Source: Pirellulaceae bacterium (GTDB lineage: Bacteria; Planctomycetota; Planctomycetia; Pirellulales; Pirellulaceae). Taken from it: 48,945 bases of DNA. The translations under genes were made by a program, and so were the position numbers. Under the pieces are notes generated by a model that was given only the letters and a program-made list of their open reading frames with translations, searched no databases and was not told the DNA's origin. Below are positions 18,477 to 27,325 of the stretch, in pieces; the first letter of the stretch is position 1; every line of letters starts with the position of its first letter. Location of the stretch: the NCBI GenBank assembly GCA_016784735.1, contig JADHUC010000037.1:1-48945 (forward strand). Direction: 5' to 3'.

Positions 18477-19958
18477 TTAATCCCGAGTCGCCCCGTTGTC
18501 CGTTTCCACGAGGGGCTCCTCATCAGGCAGTACGGGGATCTGCAACTTGTCGAGACAGGACCGTGGATTCATAACGACAAGTTGACCTTCCTCGAGGCCG
18601 GTTTCGATCGTCATGGAATTGTCGTTGCTGGAGCCGACTTGGACTTCGCACGTTTCGCACTGCATGTCGTCCTTAACCAGGCAGAAAAATCGCCCTTTCG
18701 TCTCGTACAGGGCCTGTACTGGAACTTGCAGAGCGTCTTCAGTTTGCTCGACGTAGATCCTCACCTCGGCATTCATTCCCGATCGGACTTCCGGCGGTGG
18801 GTCAAAGATGCTGATCCATGTCGCGTATTTCTTGATATTGCCGCTTCGCCAACTGCCTGACTCGGCATACTGGTTCACTTTGGTCACTTCGCCACGAAAC
18901 GTGAATTCTCGGATGGCATCGAACTCGATACTCACCGGCATGCCCACCTCAATCAGCGAGATACGCGACTCGTTGATCGTCGCTTTGATCTGCATTTTCG
19001 TGGGATCCGGTAGTCGAATGATTACCTGCCGTTCACGCACCGACGCACCTGCTTCGACGACAAACTCCGTACTCCCATGGTGATCATGGATGTTGGCATA
19101 CACGACTTGGCCGTCCACTGGCGCGACGATCGTGCACTTTTCAATTTGCTCTTCGATTTCTTCCAGCTTTTCCATCTCCAACTGGTGGCTTTTCTTTTCG
19201 GCCTCCCATTTTGCTGCGGCGGTGGCTATGTCGCTGTCAAACTGCTTGAGTGTCTTTTCTTTGGTATACTTTCGCAGGACTTCCAACTTGATCCGCGCCG
19301 TCTCCAACTCGTTCTTGGCTTTGTCCACGGCGAACTGGTCGCCCTCCAATTGTAGCGACGTGACGATGCCTTTGGCCGCCAGCCGCTCGGTGGACTGGAA
19401 AGAAAGCTGGGCGCGGCGAAGGTTCTCTTCGGCGACGAAGATCTCGCTCTGAATCGTTTGCTCCTCCTTCCGGAACGTGCCCTCCAGGTACTCGATCCTG
19501 CCAATCTTGGCCACGCGAAGCGTGTTTTCGGCCTCTATCACCAGCGCATGGCTGGTGTTGCACACGATCTGCTGTTGCACCAACTCCTGGTCCAACGCGG
19601 ATTGATCGAGCGACACGAGTTTCTCGCCCTTCTTCACTCTCGTTCCTTCGTCGATCACCCAAAGGATTTCCGTCCCGCCCGCCGCCCGCGACTTCACCTC
19701 GCAGCGGATTTCTACGTTAGTCGAGCTTTCCACCTGTCCCTGTTCGAGGACGATGTGTTCATAAGGTCCCCGGAAAACCGGACTGAACACGATATCCCCT
19801 GCCGTCTCGGCTCGCTCACGCTGAAAAAAAGACCAAGCCATCCCGCCTATACCGGCGGCGACAATTAGAAGGATAATCAACACCAGCAAGAAGTACCTCG
19901 ATCGCACGGCCAACGAACGATGTCTTGTGTGAGAAGGTCCACGCGTCAAGGTAGTCAT
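18477..19958 (-). CDS. HlyD/RND-type periplasmic adaptor (membrane fusion) protein
   Basis: A 493-residue protein with a single N-terminal membrane segment (residues about 22-42, FLLVLIILLIVAAGIGGMAW). It has the adaptor architecture: barrel-sandwich first half (VLEQGQVESSTNVEIRCEV, DEGTRVKKGEKLVSLD), a long coiled-coil hairpin (about residues 130-260, rich in Glu/Lys/Gln), second lipoyl half (CTIVAPVDGQVVYA), and beta-barrel parts (MQIKATINESRISLIEVGMPVSIEFDA, RSGMNAEVRIYVE). Adaptors normally work with an ABC or RND pump, yet no ATPase or permease gene is next to it. An in-frame TTG at 20024 would lengthen the N-terminus. Confidence 0.85.
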   Translation of the reverse strand: MTTLTRGPSHTRHRSLAVRSRYFLLVLIILLIVAAGIGGMAWSFFQRERAETAGDIVFSPVFRGPYEHIVLEQGQVESSTNVEIRCEVKSRAAGGTEILWVIDEGTRVKKGEKLVSLDQSALDQELVQQQIVCNTSHALVIEAENTLRVAKIGRIEYLEGTFRKEEQTIQSEIFVAEENLRRAQLSFQSTERLAAKGIVTSLQLEGDQFAVDKAKNELETARIKLEVLRKYTKEKTLKQFDSDIATAAAKWEAEKKSHQLEMEKLEEIEEQIEKCTIVAPVDGQVVYANIHDHHGSTEFVVEAGASVRERQVIIRLPDPTKMQIKATINESRISLIEVGMPVSIEFDAIREFTFRGEVTKVNQYAESGSWRSGNIKKYATWISIFDPPPEVRSGMNAEVRIYVEQTEDALQVPVQALYETKGRFFCLVKDDMQCETCEVQVGSSNDNSMTIETGLEEGQLVVMNPRSCLDKLQIPVLPDEEPLVETDNGATRD

Positions 19959-20527
19959 GGGTGGAGCCCTGACAAAAGTCAGTATCACGGAAACATTGAT
20001 GATCGACCTTTTGATCTGCCGCAAACGTTATAGATTAGATCAGTAGATCATTTGTGAGATTATCTTAGCCGCAAGTCTATTCTCAAGCAAACGCAGGAAG
20101 AACTGCTTTTTTTGCCTCTCGTCACTTCCGGCAAAGACCCAGTTCACTTACGCATGCCACGCCCGATTGCCACTGAGATGGACTGGAGGAGGCAGCGGGT
20201 GATTTGGGAAGAGCTTCGGCTGCGGTGACGATCCGATCCGAATGGTGACGTACTGCGCCCGAAGGAAGGGCCCGCTTCATAATGGTCTTTCTCGTGCCGT
20301 TCGGGTGCCGAGGTCGCAGCCACCTCGTACATCGGGCCCCGCGTAGCTCCTGCGACGACCACGGAAGACTAGTTTGCCACCGTGGAGTGCCCGCTCTTCG
20401 ACGATTCCACCCTCTGAAGTCGTTCAGCTATGGCGGGCGGGCTCAAACGAGAGTAAAACGTTGTAATTGGAGACCATGTTGGGACGACCCTCTTTATCAC
20501 TTGCGAATCACAGACAGGCGAAGACAC
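19959..20527. other. Divergent intergenic region with TAGATCA direct repeat
   Basis: This region lies between the minus-strand adaptor gene and the plus-strand xylosidase gene. It holds an AT-rich stretch with TTAGATCAGTAGATCA at 20035-20050, two copies of TAGATCA in a row, which could be an operator. No gene is supported; frames crossing it have unnatural composition. Confidence 0.4.
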
Positions 20528-22417
20528 ATGAAACGGCAAGCAAAAACGATCTGCACCTCGTTCGTTGTACTAGCAATCACAGCATCCGCCGCAATGGCGC
20601 GGGAGTATCATGTCTCGGTGACCGGAGATGACGGCAACGACGGCAGTGTCGAGCAACCGCTGAAGACGATTTCGGCAGCCGCGCGGCTGGCTCAGCCGGG
20701 CGACGTGGTCACGGTACACGCTGGGGTATACCGAGAACGTATTACGCCCCCGCGCGGCGGCACTTCCGATCAGAAACGCATCACCTATCAGGCCGCGCCC
20801 GGCGAAGAGGTTGTGATCAAGGGCTCCGAGGTCGTCAAGGGCTGGCAGAAGGTCCAACACGACACGTGGAAAGTTGGGATTGCGAACGACTTTTTTGGTG
20901 ACTTCAATCCGTACAGCGACCTGATTAGCGGCGATTGGTTCAACGCCAAAGGACGCGAGCATCATACCGGCGCAGTGTATTTGAATGGACACTGGCTGAC
21001 CGAAGCGGCCAAACTGGACGAGGTACAGCAACCGGCGGATGACACGTCGCTTTGGTTTGGCCAAGTCGACGAGGAGAGCACAACGATCTGGGCGCAATTC
21101 AAGGGCGTCGACCCCAACGAGGCGCAAGTCGAGATCAACGTTCGGCAGACCGTGTTTTATCCCGACAAGCCGGGTGTGAATTACGTGACGGTACGCGGTT
21201 TGACGATGAAACATGCCGCCACGCCCTGGGCCCCGCCCACCGCCGAACAGATCGGTTTGATCGGCACGCACTGGAGCAAAGGCTGGATCATCGAGAACAA
21301 CGACATCCGCTATTCGACTTGCGTCGGCGTCACGCTGGGAAAATACGGCGACCAGTGGGACAACACCTCGGCCAACTCGGCCGAAGGCTACGTCAAGACC
21401 ATCGAGCGAGCCCTCGAAAACGGCTGGTCCAAGGACAACATCGGTCACCACATCGTGCGCGACAACCATATTGCGTTTTGCGAGCAAGCGGGCATTGTCG
21501 GCAGCTTGGGCGCGATTTTCAGCCGTATCACCGGCAACGATATTCACGATATCCACATGCGGCGGCTGTTCACGGGCGCCGAGATGGGCGGCATCAAGAT
21601 CCATGCGGCCATCGACACGGAGATCAGCGGGAACCACATTTATCGAACCACCCGGGGAATCTGGCTGGATTGGATGGCGCAGGGCGCTCGCGTTACACGC
21701 AACCTGCTGCACGACAACGACGGGACCCAGGATCTGTTCTTCGAAGTCAATCATGGCCCGTTCATGGTGGACCATAACATCTGCCTGTCTTGGTTCCCCG
21801 GAAAGCCCAGCAGTCATTGGCAGGCTCGTCGCAGCGTCCTCGACGTATCGCAGGGCGGTGCATACGCCCACAACCTCTTTCTCGCAGGCATCTTGTTTCA
21901 CACTGAACTGAGGCGCGATACGCCGTTCATGAAAGCCGGCTCGACGGAAGTCGGGGGCCTGCGCAACATTCCTGGTGGCGACGATCGATTCTACAGCAAC
22001 GTCTTTGTGAACGGCGGATTTGACGGTTACGACAAGGCGGGTCTGCCGTCGTGGACGAGCGGCAACGTGTTTCTGAACAAGGCCCAACCGTCGACCTTCG
22101 ACAAGTCTCCACTGCTGCGCCCCGACTTTGATCCCGAAATCAAGCTCGTCGAGAAGTCCGACGGCCTGTACCTCGAGATCACGCTCGACAAGGCATGGGC
22201 TGAAGAAACATCGCGCCCCCTCGTGACGACCGGTTTGCTCGGCAAAGCCAAGATCCCCGATCTGCCCTTCGAGCAGCCCGATGGTTCGGCGTATCGCCTG
22301 GACACCGATTACTTCGGCAAGAAAAGAAACGCCGCCAATCCTTTCCCAGGCCCCTTCGCAATACCGGAGGGCGGAAAGCAGATCGTGAAAGTCTGGCCTG
22401 TAGCCCCACCGGAATAA
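20528..22417 (+). CDS. GH120 beta-xylosidase-like enzyme
   Basis: A 629-residue protein with signal peptide to about residue 24, then a right-handed parallel beta-helix beginning EYHVSVTGDDGNDG and LKTISAAARLAQPGD. It closely follows the GH120 beta-xylosidase pattern I know from Thermoanaerobacterium XylC: RITYQAAPGEEVVIKGSE, KHAATPWAPPTAEQIGLIG, WSKGWIIENN, GGIKIHAAID. The catalytic pair appears conserved: Asp381 in GIWLDW as nucleophile and Glu406 in FFEVNHGPFMVDHN as acid/base. Predicted to release xylose from xylo-oligosaccharides, retaining mechanism, in the periplasm. Start chosen at the signal peptide ATG. A UroD-like gene follows 66 bp later on the same strand. Confidence 0.85.
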   Translation: MKRQAKTICTSFVVLAITASAAMAREYHVSVTGDDGNDGSVEQPLKTISAAARLAQPGDVVTVHAGVYRERITPPRGGTSDQKRITYQAAPGEEVVIKGSEVVKGWQKVQHDTWKVGIANDFFGDFNPYSDLISGDWFNAKGREHHTGAVYLNGHWLTEAAKLDEVQQPADDTSLWFGQVDEESTTIWAQFKGVDPNEAQVEINVRQTVFYPDKPGVNYVTVRGLTMKHAATPWAPPTAEQIGLIGTHWSKGWIIENNDIRYSTCVGVTLGKYGDQWDNTSANSAEGYVKTIERALENGWSKDNIGHHIVRDNHIAFCEQAGIVGSLGAIFSRITGNDIHDIHMRRLFTGAEMGGIKIHAAIDTEISGNHIYRTTRGIWLDWMAQGARVTRNLLHDNDGTQDLFFEVNHGPFMVDHNICLSWFPGKPSSHWQARRSVLDVSQGGAYAHNLFLAGILFHTELRRDTPFMKAGSTEVGGLRNIPGGDDRFYSNVFVNGGFDGYDKAGLPSWTSGNVFLNKAQPSTFDKSPLLRPDFDPEIKLVEKSDGLYLEITLDKAWAEETSRPLVTTGLLGKAKIPDLPFEQPDGSAYRLDTDYFGKKRNAANPFPGPFAIPEGGKQIVKVWPVAPPE

Positions 22418-22483
22418 ATGGACTGCCGGGAGGAGCAAGGTGTCAACTCGACCTGCCTCAGATCATCGCAAAGGACGCCAATC

Positions 22484-23524
22484 ATGCCGATGACGCCGCG
22501 CGAAAGAGTACTGGCCGCCTTACGCCGGGAAGAGGTGGACCAGGTCCCTTGGATCGAAGGCATCGTCGAAAACGGGATCGCCAGTGCTGTCTGCGGTGAG
22601 CCGATCCGTGTGGACTGGTCCGTGGCCCCCGACGGATTTCCCACCATGCCCGGCGATCAGTTGGCCGAAGAACAGAAGAAGGTCAACCGCGTTCTGGGCA
22701 AAGCCAACCTGCAGTTTTGCGCCTTCGCGCCCGTGTTCTGCCACCGGATGAAGAAGGCCGACGACGGCTCTCCCGTGCTGGTCGGAGACGGCATGATCAA
22801 GACGCGGGCCGATTTCGACCGGTCTTTCAAGTTGCCCTCGCCCACCGACGCCGATTTTGTCGAGAACGCCCGGAAGTTCATCGCTCACAAGGACGACTAC
22901 TGCACCTGCGCATGTATCCGGTTGGGTATTGGGGCCACGCTCTTGAGCATGGGCTTGGAGGCATTCGCCTACGCCATGGCCGACGAACCCCAGCTAATCG
23001 CCGACGTTCACGATGGCTACGCCGATTGGACGGCGCAGGTCGTGCCGATTCTGGAGGAAATCGGTTTCGACGTGATCTGGGCCTTCGACGACGTGGCCTT
23101 CAACTCTGGCCCGGTCTTCAACCCGGCGTTCTACAAGGAGCAGATTCTGCCGAAAGAGAAAGCGGTCGCCGCCACGTTCACTCGGCCGCTGATCACTCAC
23201 AGCGACGGCGACATGGCTCCGCTGTTGGACGCCTGGCTAGAACTCGGTCAGCAGGCGATCCATCCGATCCAAACCGACGTGATGGACATCGACGCGGTCA
23301 AGCGGCAATATGGGGATCGAGTGGCCATTGTCGGCAACATCTTTATGAGCGATCTGGTTGACAAGGAGCCCGCGGATATTGAATTGCAGGTCCGACAGCG
23401 AATCGAGAGGATCGGGGCCGGGGGCGGCTACATCGTCTCGTCCAGCAACAGCCTGACCGACAACATGAAACCGGAAAACGTGCTCGCCATGCGTGACGCG
23501 ATCCGAAGGTACGGGGGCCGCTAG
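22484..23524 (+). CDS. Uroporphyrinogen decarboxylase (UroD)/MtaA-like family protein
   Basis: A 346-residue cytoplasmic protein; ATG at 22484 has AAAGGA at good spacing. It opens TPRERVLAALRREEVDQVPW, the typical UroD-family start, and contains LSMGLEAFAYAMADEPQ, FDVIWAFDDVAFNSGP, and THSDGDMAPLLDAWLELG with AIHPIQTDVMDID, matching the family's substrate/metal region. The Cys ligand of zinc-dependent corrinoid methyltransferases is not seen in THSDG. Family members next to carbohydrate genes in planctomycetes are common, and haem synthesis need not be the role. The stop codon is formed by the first bases of a palindromic repeat element. Confidence 0.8.
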   Translation: MPMTPRERVLAALRREEVDQVPWIEGIVENGIASAVCGEPIRVDWSVAPDGFPTMPGDQLAEEQKKVNRVLGKANLQFCAFAPVFCHRMKKADDGSPVLVGDGMIKTRADFDRSFKLPSPTDADFVENARKFIAHKDDYCTCACIRLGIGATLLSMGLEAFAYAMADEPQLIADVHDGYADWTAQVVPILEEIGFDVIWAFDDVAFNSGPVFNPAFYKEQILPKEKAVAATFTRPLITHSDGDMAPLLDAWLELGQQAIHPIQTDVMDIDAVKRQYGDRVAIVGNIFMSDLVDKEPADIELQVRQRIERIGAGGGYIVSSSNSLTDNMKPENVLAMRDAIRRYGGR

Positions 23525-23651
23525 TGCTTTGTCAACGCTCAATCTTAGGGTGACGGTTTTGGTGGCGTATGCTTCCAGCTTGCGTCTGATGCGATGAATC
23601 GAAAGGCAAGCAGGATGCTTACCCCACTTTTTAGCTTTGACAAAGCACTAG
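23521..23651. mobile_element. Nested palindromic repeat element (MITE-like)
   Basis: Perfect 15-bp inverted ends (CTAGTGCTTTGTCAA and its complement at 23637-23651) enclose a second imperfect palindrome at 23562-23627 (GTGGCGTATGCTTCC ... GGATGCTTACCCCAC). The inner palindrome is a variant of the element at 46911-46970. The TAG in the left arm is the stop of the UroD-like gene. No transposase inside; 131 bp long, consistent with a non-autonomous element. Confidence 0.7.
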
Positions 23652-23676
23652 CCCGATCCTCGGCGCCCACACGATC

Positions 23677-26600
23677 TCATTGGCCAAGACATTGTACCGT
23701 ACCGTCCGCCAAGCTGATGTACAACTGTCCGTTGGCTATCGCCATGCTGTCCCAGACCGGGGCGGCGTTCAGTTTGTACTCCGCCAGTTGTTTGCCGTCG
23801 ATTGCGGACACGGCTAACAGCCGGCCGCCCCGTTGGCCGCCGTAGGCAGCGACGTAAGTCTCGTAGGTGGCGTCGTCGAATTTCATGGGCTCGCCAGCCA
23901 CGTATAGAACATCGCCGGCCATGGCGATGGCCTTGCCCGTGATCGGAATATGCAGACGCCACATCTCTCGGCCGGCGCGACCTCTGCCGCCCTTTCTCTT
24001 GGCGCCCTTTCGGCGCGCCGCTGCAGCTTTCGGCGCGGCGTTCAGCGCATCCAAGGTGCCGGCGAACAGGGTGTACCCGTTCTTCCGTGGATCAAAGTAG
24101 GAGTGATTGGCATAGATCGGGAACCCTTGGACCTCATAGTAGTCTTTCCCGTTACTCACCATGATGTCGCCCGATATTGCCGAGCTGATCGTGGAAGCCA
24201 GCGTCCAGCAAGTGCGATGCTGGGGCTCTCCATCCAGGAAACCGCTCGTGGGAATAATGTGTCGCTGCCCGGCGGTGTCCGCCAGATCAAGACCAAAGGC
24301 TTTGTGGCGCAGGTACAGCTTGGTTCCGTCGGTGACCAGAATATCGTTCTTGAACCCGGCGTGCCCACCGATAGGAAATCCCAACTCCTCGGAAAACGGT
24401 CCGTAAGACGAGCGGCTCTTCAACAGTTCGCCGGTCCGAGGATTCAGCGCGTAGATGAAGATACCGCCGTCCAGGTACGAACAGCGACCCGCGGCAAAGT
24501 AAAGCGTATCGTTCAGGACCAGCACGCTTCCCGTAACAGGCCATTTGGATTCCAACTGCCCATAGGCGCCGATCAATCTGTCCGGCAGATCCTTGAATCG
24601 CCAGGCCAACGCCCCGTCCGAGGCTCTGACGCAGTACACCCAACCGTCACGGGAACCGAACAACACCATGCCTCTGTAATAGGCAGGAGGCGAGTCAATC
24701 CGACCGTCCGCGGTGAACGTCCACTCTGTCTTGCCGGTACTGTCGTCCAAGGCATACAGCGTATGCGTCTCGATATCGCAGGCGAACACCTTCCCGGCTG
24801 CGCTGGTCACGGCACTCGGTGTCGTGGGGAGCTTTGCCTCCCAACGCACGTTCAGTGCCGTGGGGACTTGAGCTCTGGTGATGCCGCTACGGAATCCATC
24901 GTGCCGATAGGCGGGCCATTCATCTTCGCTGACCGCTGAATGCTGATCGCTGACCGCTTCGAATGCCGGCCCCTTCTGCAGCCGGACGGAACGTTTGATG
25001 GTGATGGGGGCGTCCGACTTCTGTAATCCAGGAGGGGAGGCGTATGCGTTCATGCCCTGGAACATGGCTCCCATGCTGCAGGTGCACGAGTAAGGAGTGG
25101 AATAGACGAGCCCGTTCGCGGGCAAGACGCCCGAGCCGCAGCCGCCGCGAGTCCAGTGATGGGGGAATTCCTCACCGGTCTCTAAGTCGAGAAAGTCGGC
25201 GCCGCCCGTCTTGCTGTTGATGAAGTACCTTTCAGTGATGTAATTGCGGTAACAGCGATCATGGCCCATGGGACCTGTCATCTTCTGCACGATCTTCTTG
25301 ATCTCGGCCCCGGTTTCCACATCGAGTTGCGTTGGGTTATGCCCACCAATCCACAAGGTTCCGTTGACATAGCAGATGTCGGACGATGCCTCGTAATTCC
25401 CGCCAACCGGAGCCTGCCAGAGCTGTTTGCCGTCTTTCAGCGAATACGCATACACGGTGTTCTTCGCGTTCGCAGCAATCCTACTTGTCCGTATTGACTC
25501 GACGGCAAAGACCATGTCGTCGGTGATCACGACCGTATTCGGCGTTGTGCCTGGTGTCAGTGAGTCATGACCCAGTGCGTTAATAATCTCCTTCTCTTTG
25601 GTCCAAATGCTCTCGCCCGTCTTGGCGTTGATGCAGAACAATCCGTTTGCCGCCTGATACACGGCGTAGTCGCCCTTGATGGCCAGTGACCCGCCGGTGT
25701 AATTACTGATATCGCGGATTGCCCAGAGCTGCTTTCCCGTTTCCGGGTCAATCGCAAGAATGGAACTGACGGGATTCTCCTTGTCCTTGATCTCCGGGTC
25801 ATAACCCTCTTTGAAGCCGCCACCGTAGAAAGGCTGCGAGGGATCTGCCCCCTCGACAAAAGGCTTGCCTTTAGTCTTCACGATATTGTAGGCCGACGTG
25901 GGGAACCGGTCGCCGACATTCAGAAAGAGGACGCCCTGGTCATAGGCCACTTCCTGGGTGGGACTCGTGTTCTCGTAGACCTTCAGCACTTCACCGGTGG
26001 CCGCGTCAACGGCGGACAAAGGCCCTTCCAGCTCGAAGGTGCAGTACAGCGTGTCGCCCACCACCGCCATTCGCCGCTGCTGCTGCACCGGTTGGCACTT
26101 GATGTACATGGTGACCGATTCCCACCGAGTGATCTCGCGGGTCCACAGTCGCTTGCCGTTAAACGCGTCGCGGGCGACAATCCGAAAGGCGGCGGGCAGA
26201 AACGGGTTATCGGGCGGCGCCGCGTCTTCGATGGCGAACAGACGCCCGTTACCGGAGACCAGGCTGGCCACCGTCGGAATGCCCATGTGGGAACGGCACC
26301 AGACCGGGTTGTCGACCCACTGGAGAAGGCGAGGCGGCCCCGCAACGGAATCTTTGGCAACGGCATTGTTGTCGGCCTTGTTCAGGTATTGGGGCCAGTC
26401 GTCAATGTTCTTCGGCCACGGCTTAGCCCATTTCCGATTTTCGATTTTCGATTGCCGATTGAAGAAGACGGCGACACCACCGGGGACGAGTACCCTGGCG
26501 ATTTCCTCACGTGTCACCTGACACTCGCCACTTGCCACCACCAAATTCACAATATTGTCGCCGTAGGGAAGGTTCTTCCCGTCGTATTGGGCCACCGACA

Positions 26601-26853
26601 CGGATCCGTACAGGTTCTTCGATTGCAGGTTGGCCCTGGCTTTGGCAACGTTGTCGCCGCTGGTATCCAACCCGTGGACCAAGTAGCTGCCGCCCAGCAG
26701 CATGTCCGCCGTTTCGCTGCCGTCCCCGCAGCCGAGGTGAACGACGATGCCTCCTTTGACACCGCTCTGCTTCACAGCATCCGCCATGTTCCCGGCATAA
26801 AGGACTTGAGCGGAGAGGATTAAGCAAACGGCGAGGATTGGCTTGTAGTTCAT
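23677..26853 (-). CDS. Exported fusion: methyltransferase-like domain plus PQQ beta-propellers
   Basis: A 1058-residue protein with signal peptide (ILAVCLILSAQVLYAG). Residues 30-130 look like a class I methyltransferase N-half: VVHLGCGDG (residues 37-45), an acidic GLD at 61-63, LPYGDNIVNLVVASGE, IARVLVPGGVAVF. From KPWPKNIDDW (residue 144) there are two PQQ-type propellers with blades such as FNGKRLWTREI, DPETGKQLWAI, LDDSTGKTEWTFT, ASDGALAWRFKD, and the ending TVQCLGQ. Two in-frame short repeats interrupt it: NRQSKIENRKW (132-142) and AVSDQHSAVS (about 631-642), absent in the paralogue at 38971-42252. Function unknown; a combined sensor or electron-transfer role is speculation. Confidence 0.82.
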   Translation of the reverse strand: MNYKPILAVCLILSAQVLYAGNMADAVKQSGVKGGIVVHLGCGDGSETADMLLGGSYLVHGLDTSGDNVAKARANLQSKNLYGSVSVAQYDGKNLPYGDNIVNLVVASGECQVTREEIARVLVPGGVAVFFNRQSKIENRKWAKPWPKNIDDWPQYLNKADNNAVAKDSVAGPPRLLQWVDNPVWCRSHMGIPTVASLVSGNGRLFAIEDAAPPDNPFLPAAFRIVARDAFNGKRLWTREITRWESVTMYIKCQPVQQQRRMAVVGDTLYCTFELEGPLSAVDAATGEVLKVYENTSPTQEVAYDQGVLFLNVGDRFPTSAYNIVKTKGKPFVEGADPSQPFYGGGFKEGYDPEIKDKENPVSSILAIDPETGKQLWAIRDISNYTGGSLAIKGDYAVYQAANGLFCINAKTGESIWTKEKEIINALGHDSLTPGTTPNTVVITDDMVFAVESIRTSRIAANAKNTVYAYSLKDGKQLWQAPVGGNYEASSDICYVNGTLWIGGHNPTQLDVETGAEIKKIVQKMTGPMGHDRCYRNYITERYFINSKTGGADFLDLETGEEFPHHWTRGGCGSGVLPANGLVYSTPYSCTCSMGAMFQGMNAYASPPGLQKSDAPITIKRSVRLQKGPAFEAVSDQHSAVSEDEWPAYRHDGFRSGITRAQVPTALNVRWEAKLPTTPSAVTSAAGKVFACDIETHTLYALDDSTGKTEWTFTADGRIDSPPAYYRGMVLFGSRDGWVYCVRASDGALAWRFKDLPDRLIGAYGQLESKWPVTGSVLVLNDTLYFAAGRCSYLDGGIFIYALNPRTGELLKSRSSYGPFSEELGFPIGGHAGFKNDILVTDGTKLYLRHKAFGLDLADTAGQRHIIPTSGFLDGEPQHRTCWTLASTISSAISGDIMVSNGKDYYEVQGFPIYANHSYFDPRKNGYTLFAGTLDALNAAPKAAAARRKGAKRKGGRGRAGREMWRLHIPITGKAIAMAGDVLYVAGEPMKFDDATYETYVAAYGGQRGGRLLAVSAIDGKQLAEYKLNAAPVWDSMAIANGQLYISLADGTVQCLGQ
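24927..24960. repeat. In-gene short repeat (CGCTGACCGCTGAATGCTG type)
   Basis: A string of CGCTGACCGCTGAATG / CTGATCGCTGACCG motifs translated as AVSDQHSAVS on the minus strand. It sits in the linker between the two propellers and has no counterpart in the paralogue. Confidence 0.55.
26430..26460. repeat. In-gene short repeat (CGATTTTCGATTTTCGATT type)
   Basis: ATTTCCGATTTTCGATTTTC followed by GATTGCCGATT, translated in frame on the minus strand as NRQSKIENRK. It resembles the intergenic motif at 3088-3120 and lies at the boundary between the methyltransferase-like and propeller parts. Confidence 0.55.
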
Positions 26854-26952
26854 CGCATGCTCCTATGAACTGACAGGATGTTCGGTCTGTCTCCGATCAG
26901 GACATAAACATAACTTGGTTGTGGTCGCCTTCGCAATCTGGGACAATCCTGC

Positions 26953-27000
26953 AAGAGGACTTATCACCTGCCGACCGAAGCCGAGTGGGAATACGCGTGT
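26953..27000 (+). pseudogene. Fossil of a formylglycine-generating-enzyme (FGE/SUMF1) domain
   Basis: Sixteen codons read KRTYHLPTEAEWEYAC, the highly conserved core of FGE-sulfatase domains (usually YRLPTEAEWEYACRAG). After it the frame continues only to a stop near 27060 without family features, and no homology is visible before it. The rest of the region up to the next gene holds no gene I can support. Confidence 0.6.
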
Positions 27001-27325
27001 TCCGGGGTAGCGGGGGACAATTCCGTTAATCGGCGCTCCCTACGAATGGCTGATATTCCGTGCTGACTGCGGACAATTCAATAGGCTGATTCGAAGGAGG
27101 CGTTACTGTGCCATCAAGAAGCCGTTACCAGACCCTGAGGTCATCCCAGGGAGACGGACCGTGGGAGAGGTGCCCAGGCCGGTACCGACGCGCCAAAAAC
27201 TTCTAATAATAATGTTGTTTCCGAAACTGTTGCCCGTCTAGCGGGGTATGGCGGGTTGTTCGCCAATGAACGACGTGCTCGCCTGCGAGGCAGGTTGCCC
27301 ATTTCAGCAAAGAGGAGACCTCGGT

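Noticed and set aside
20570..22438. Long minus-strand open frame (622 codons) opposite the xylosidase gene
   Set aside because: The plus strand has a signal peptide, GH120 motifs and both catalytic residues; the minus frame has no recognisable domain and is a high-GC shadow.
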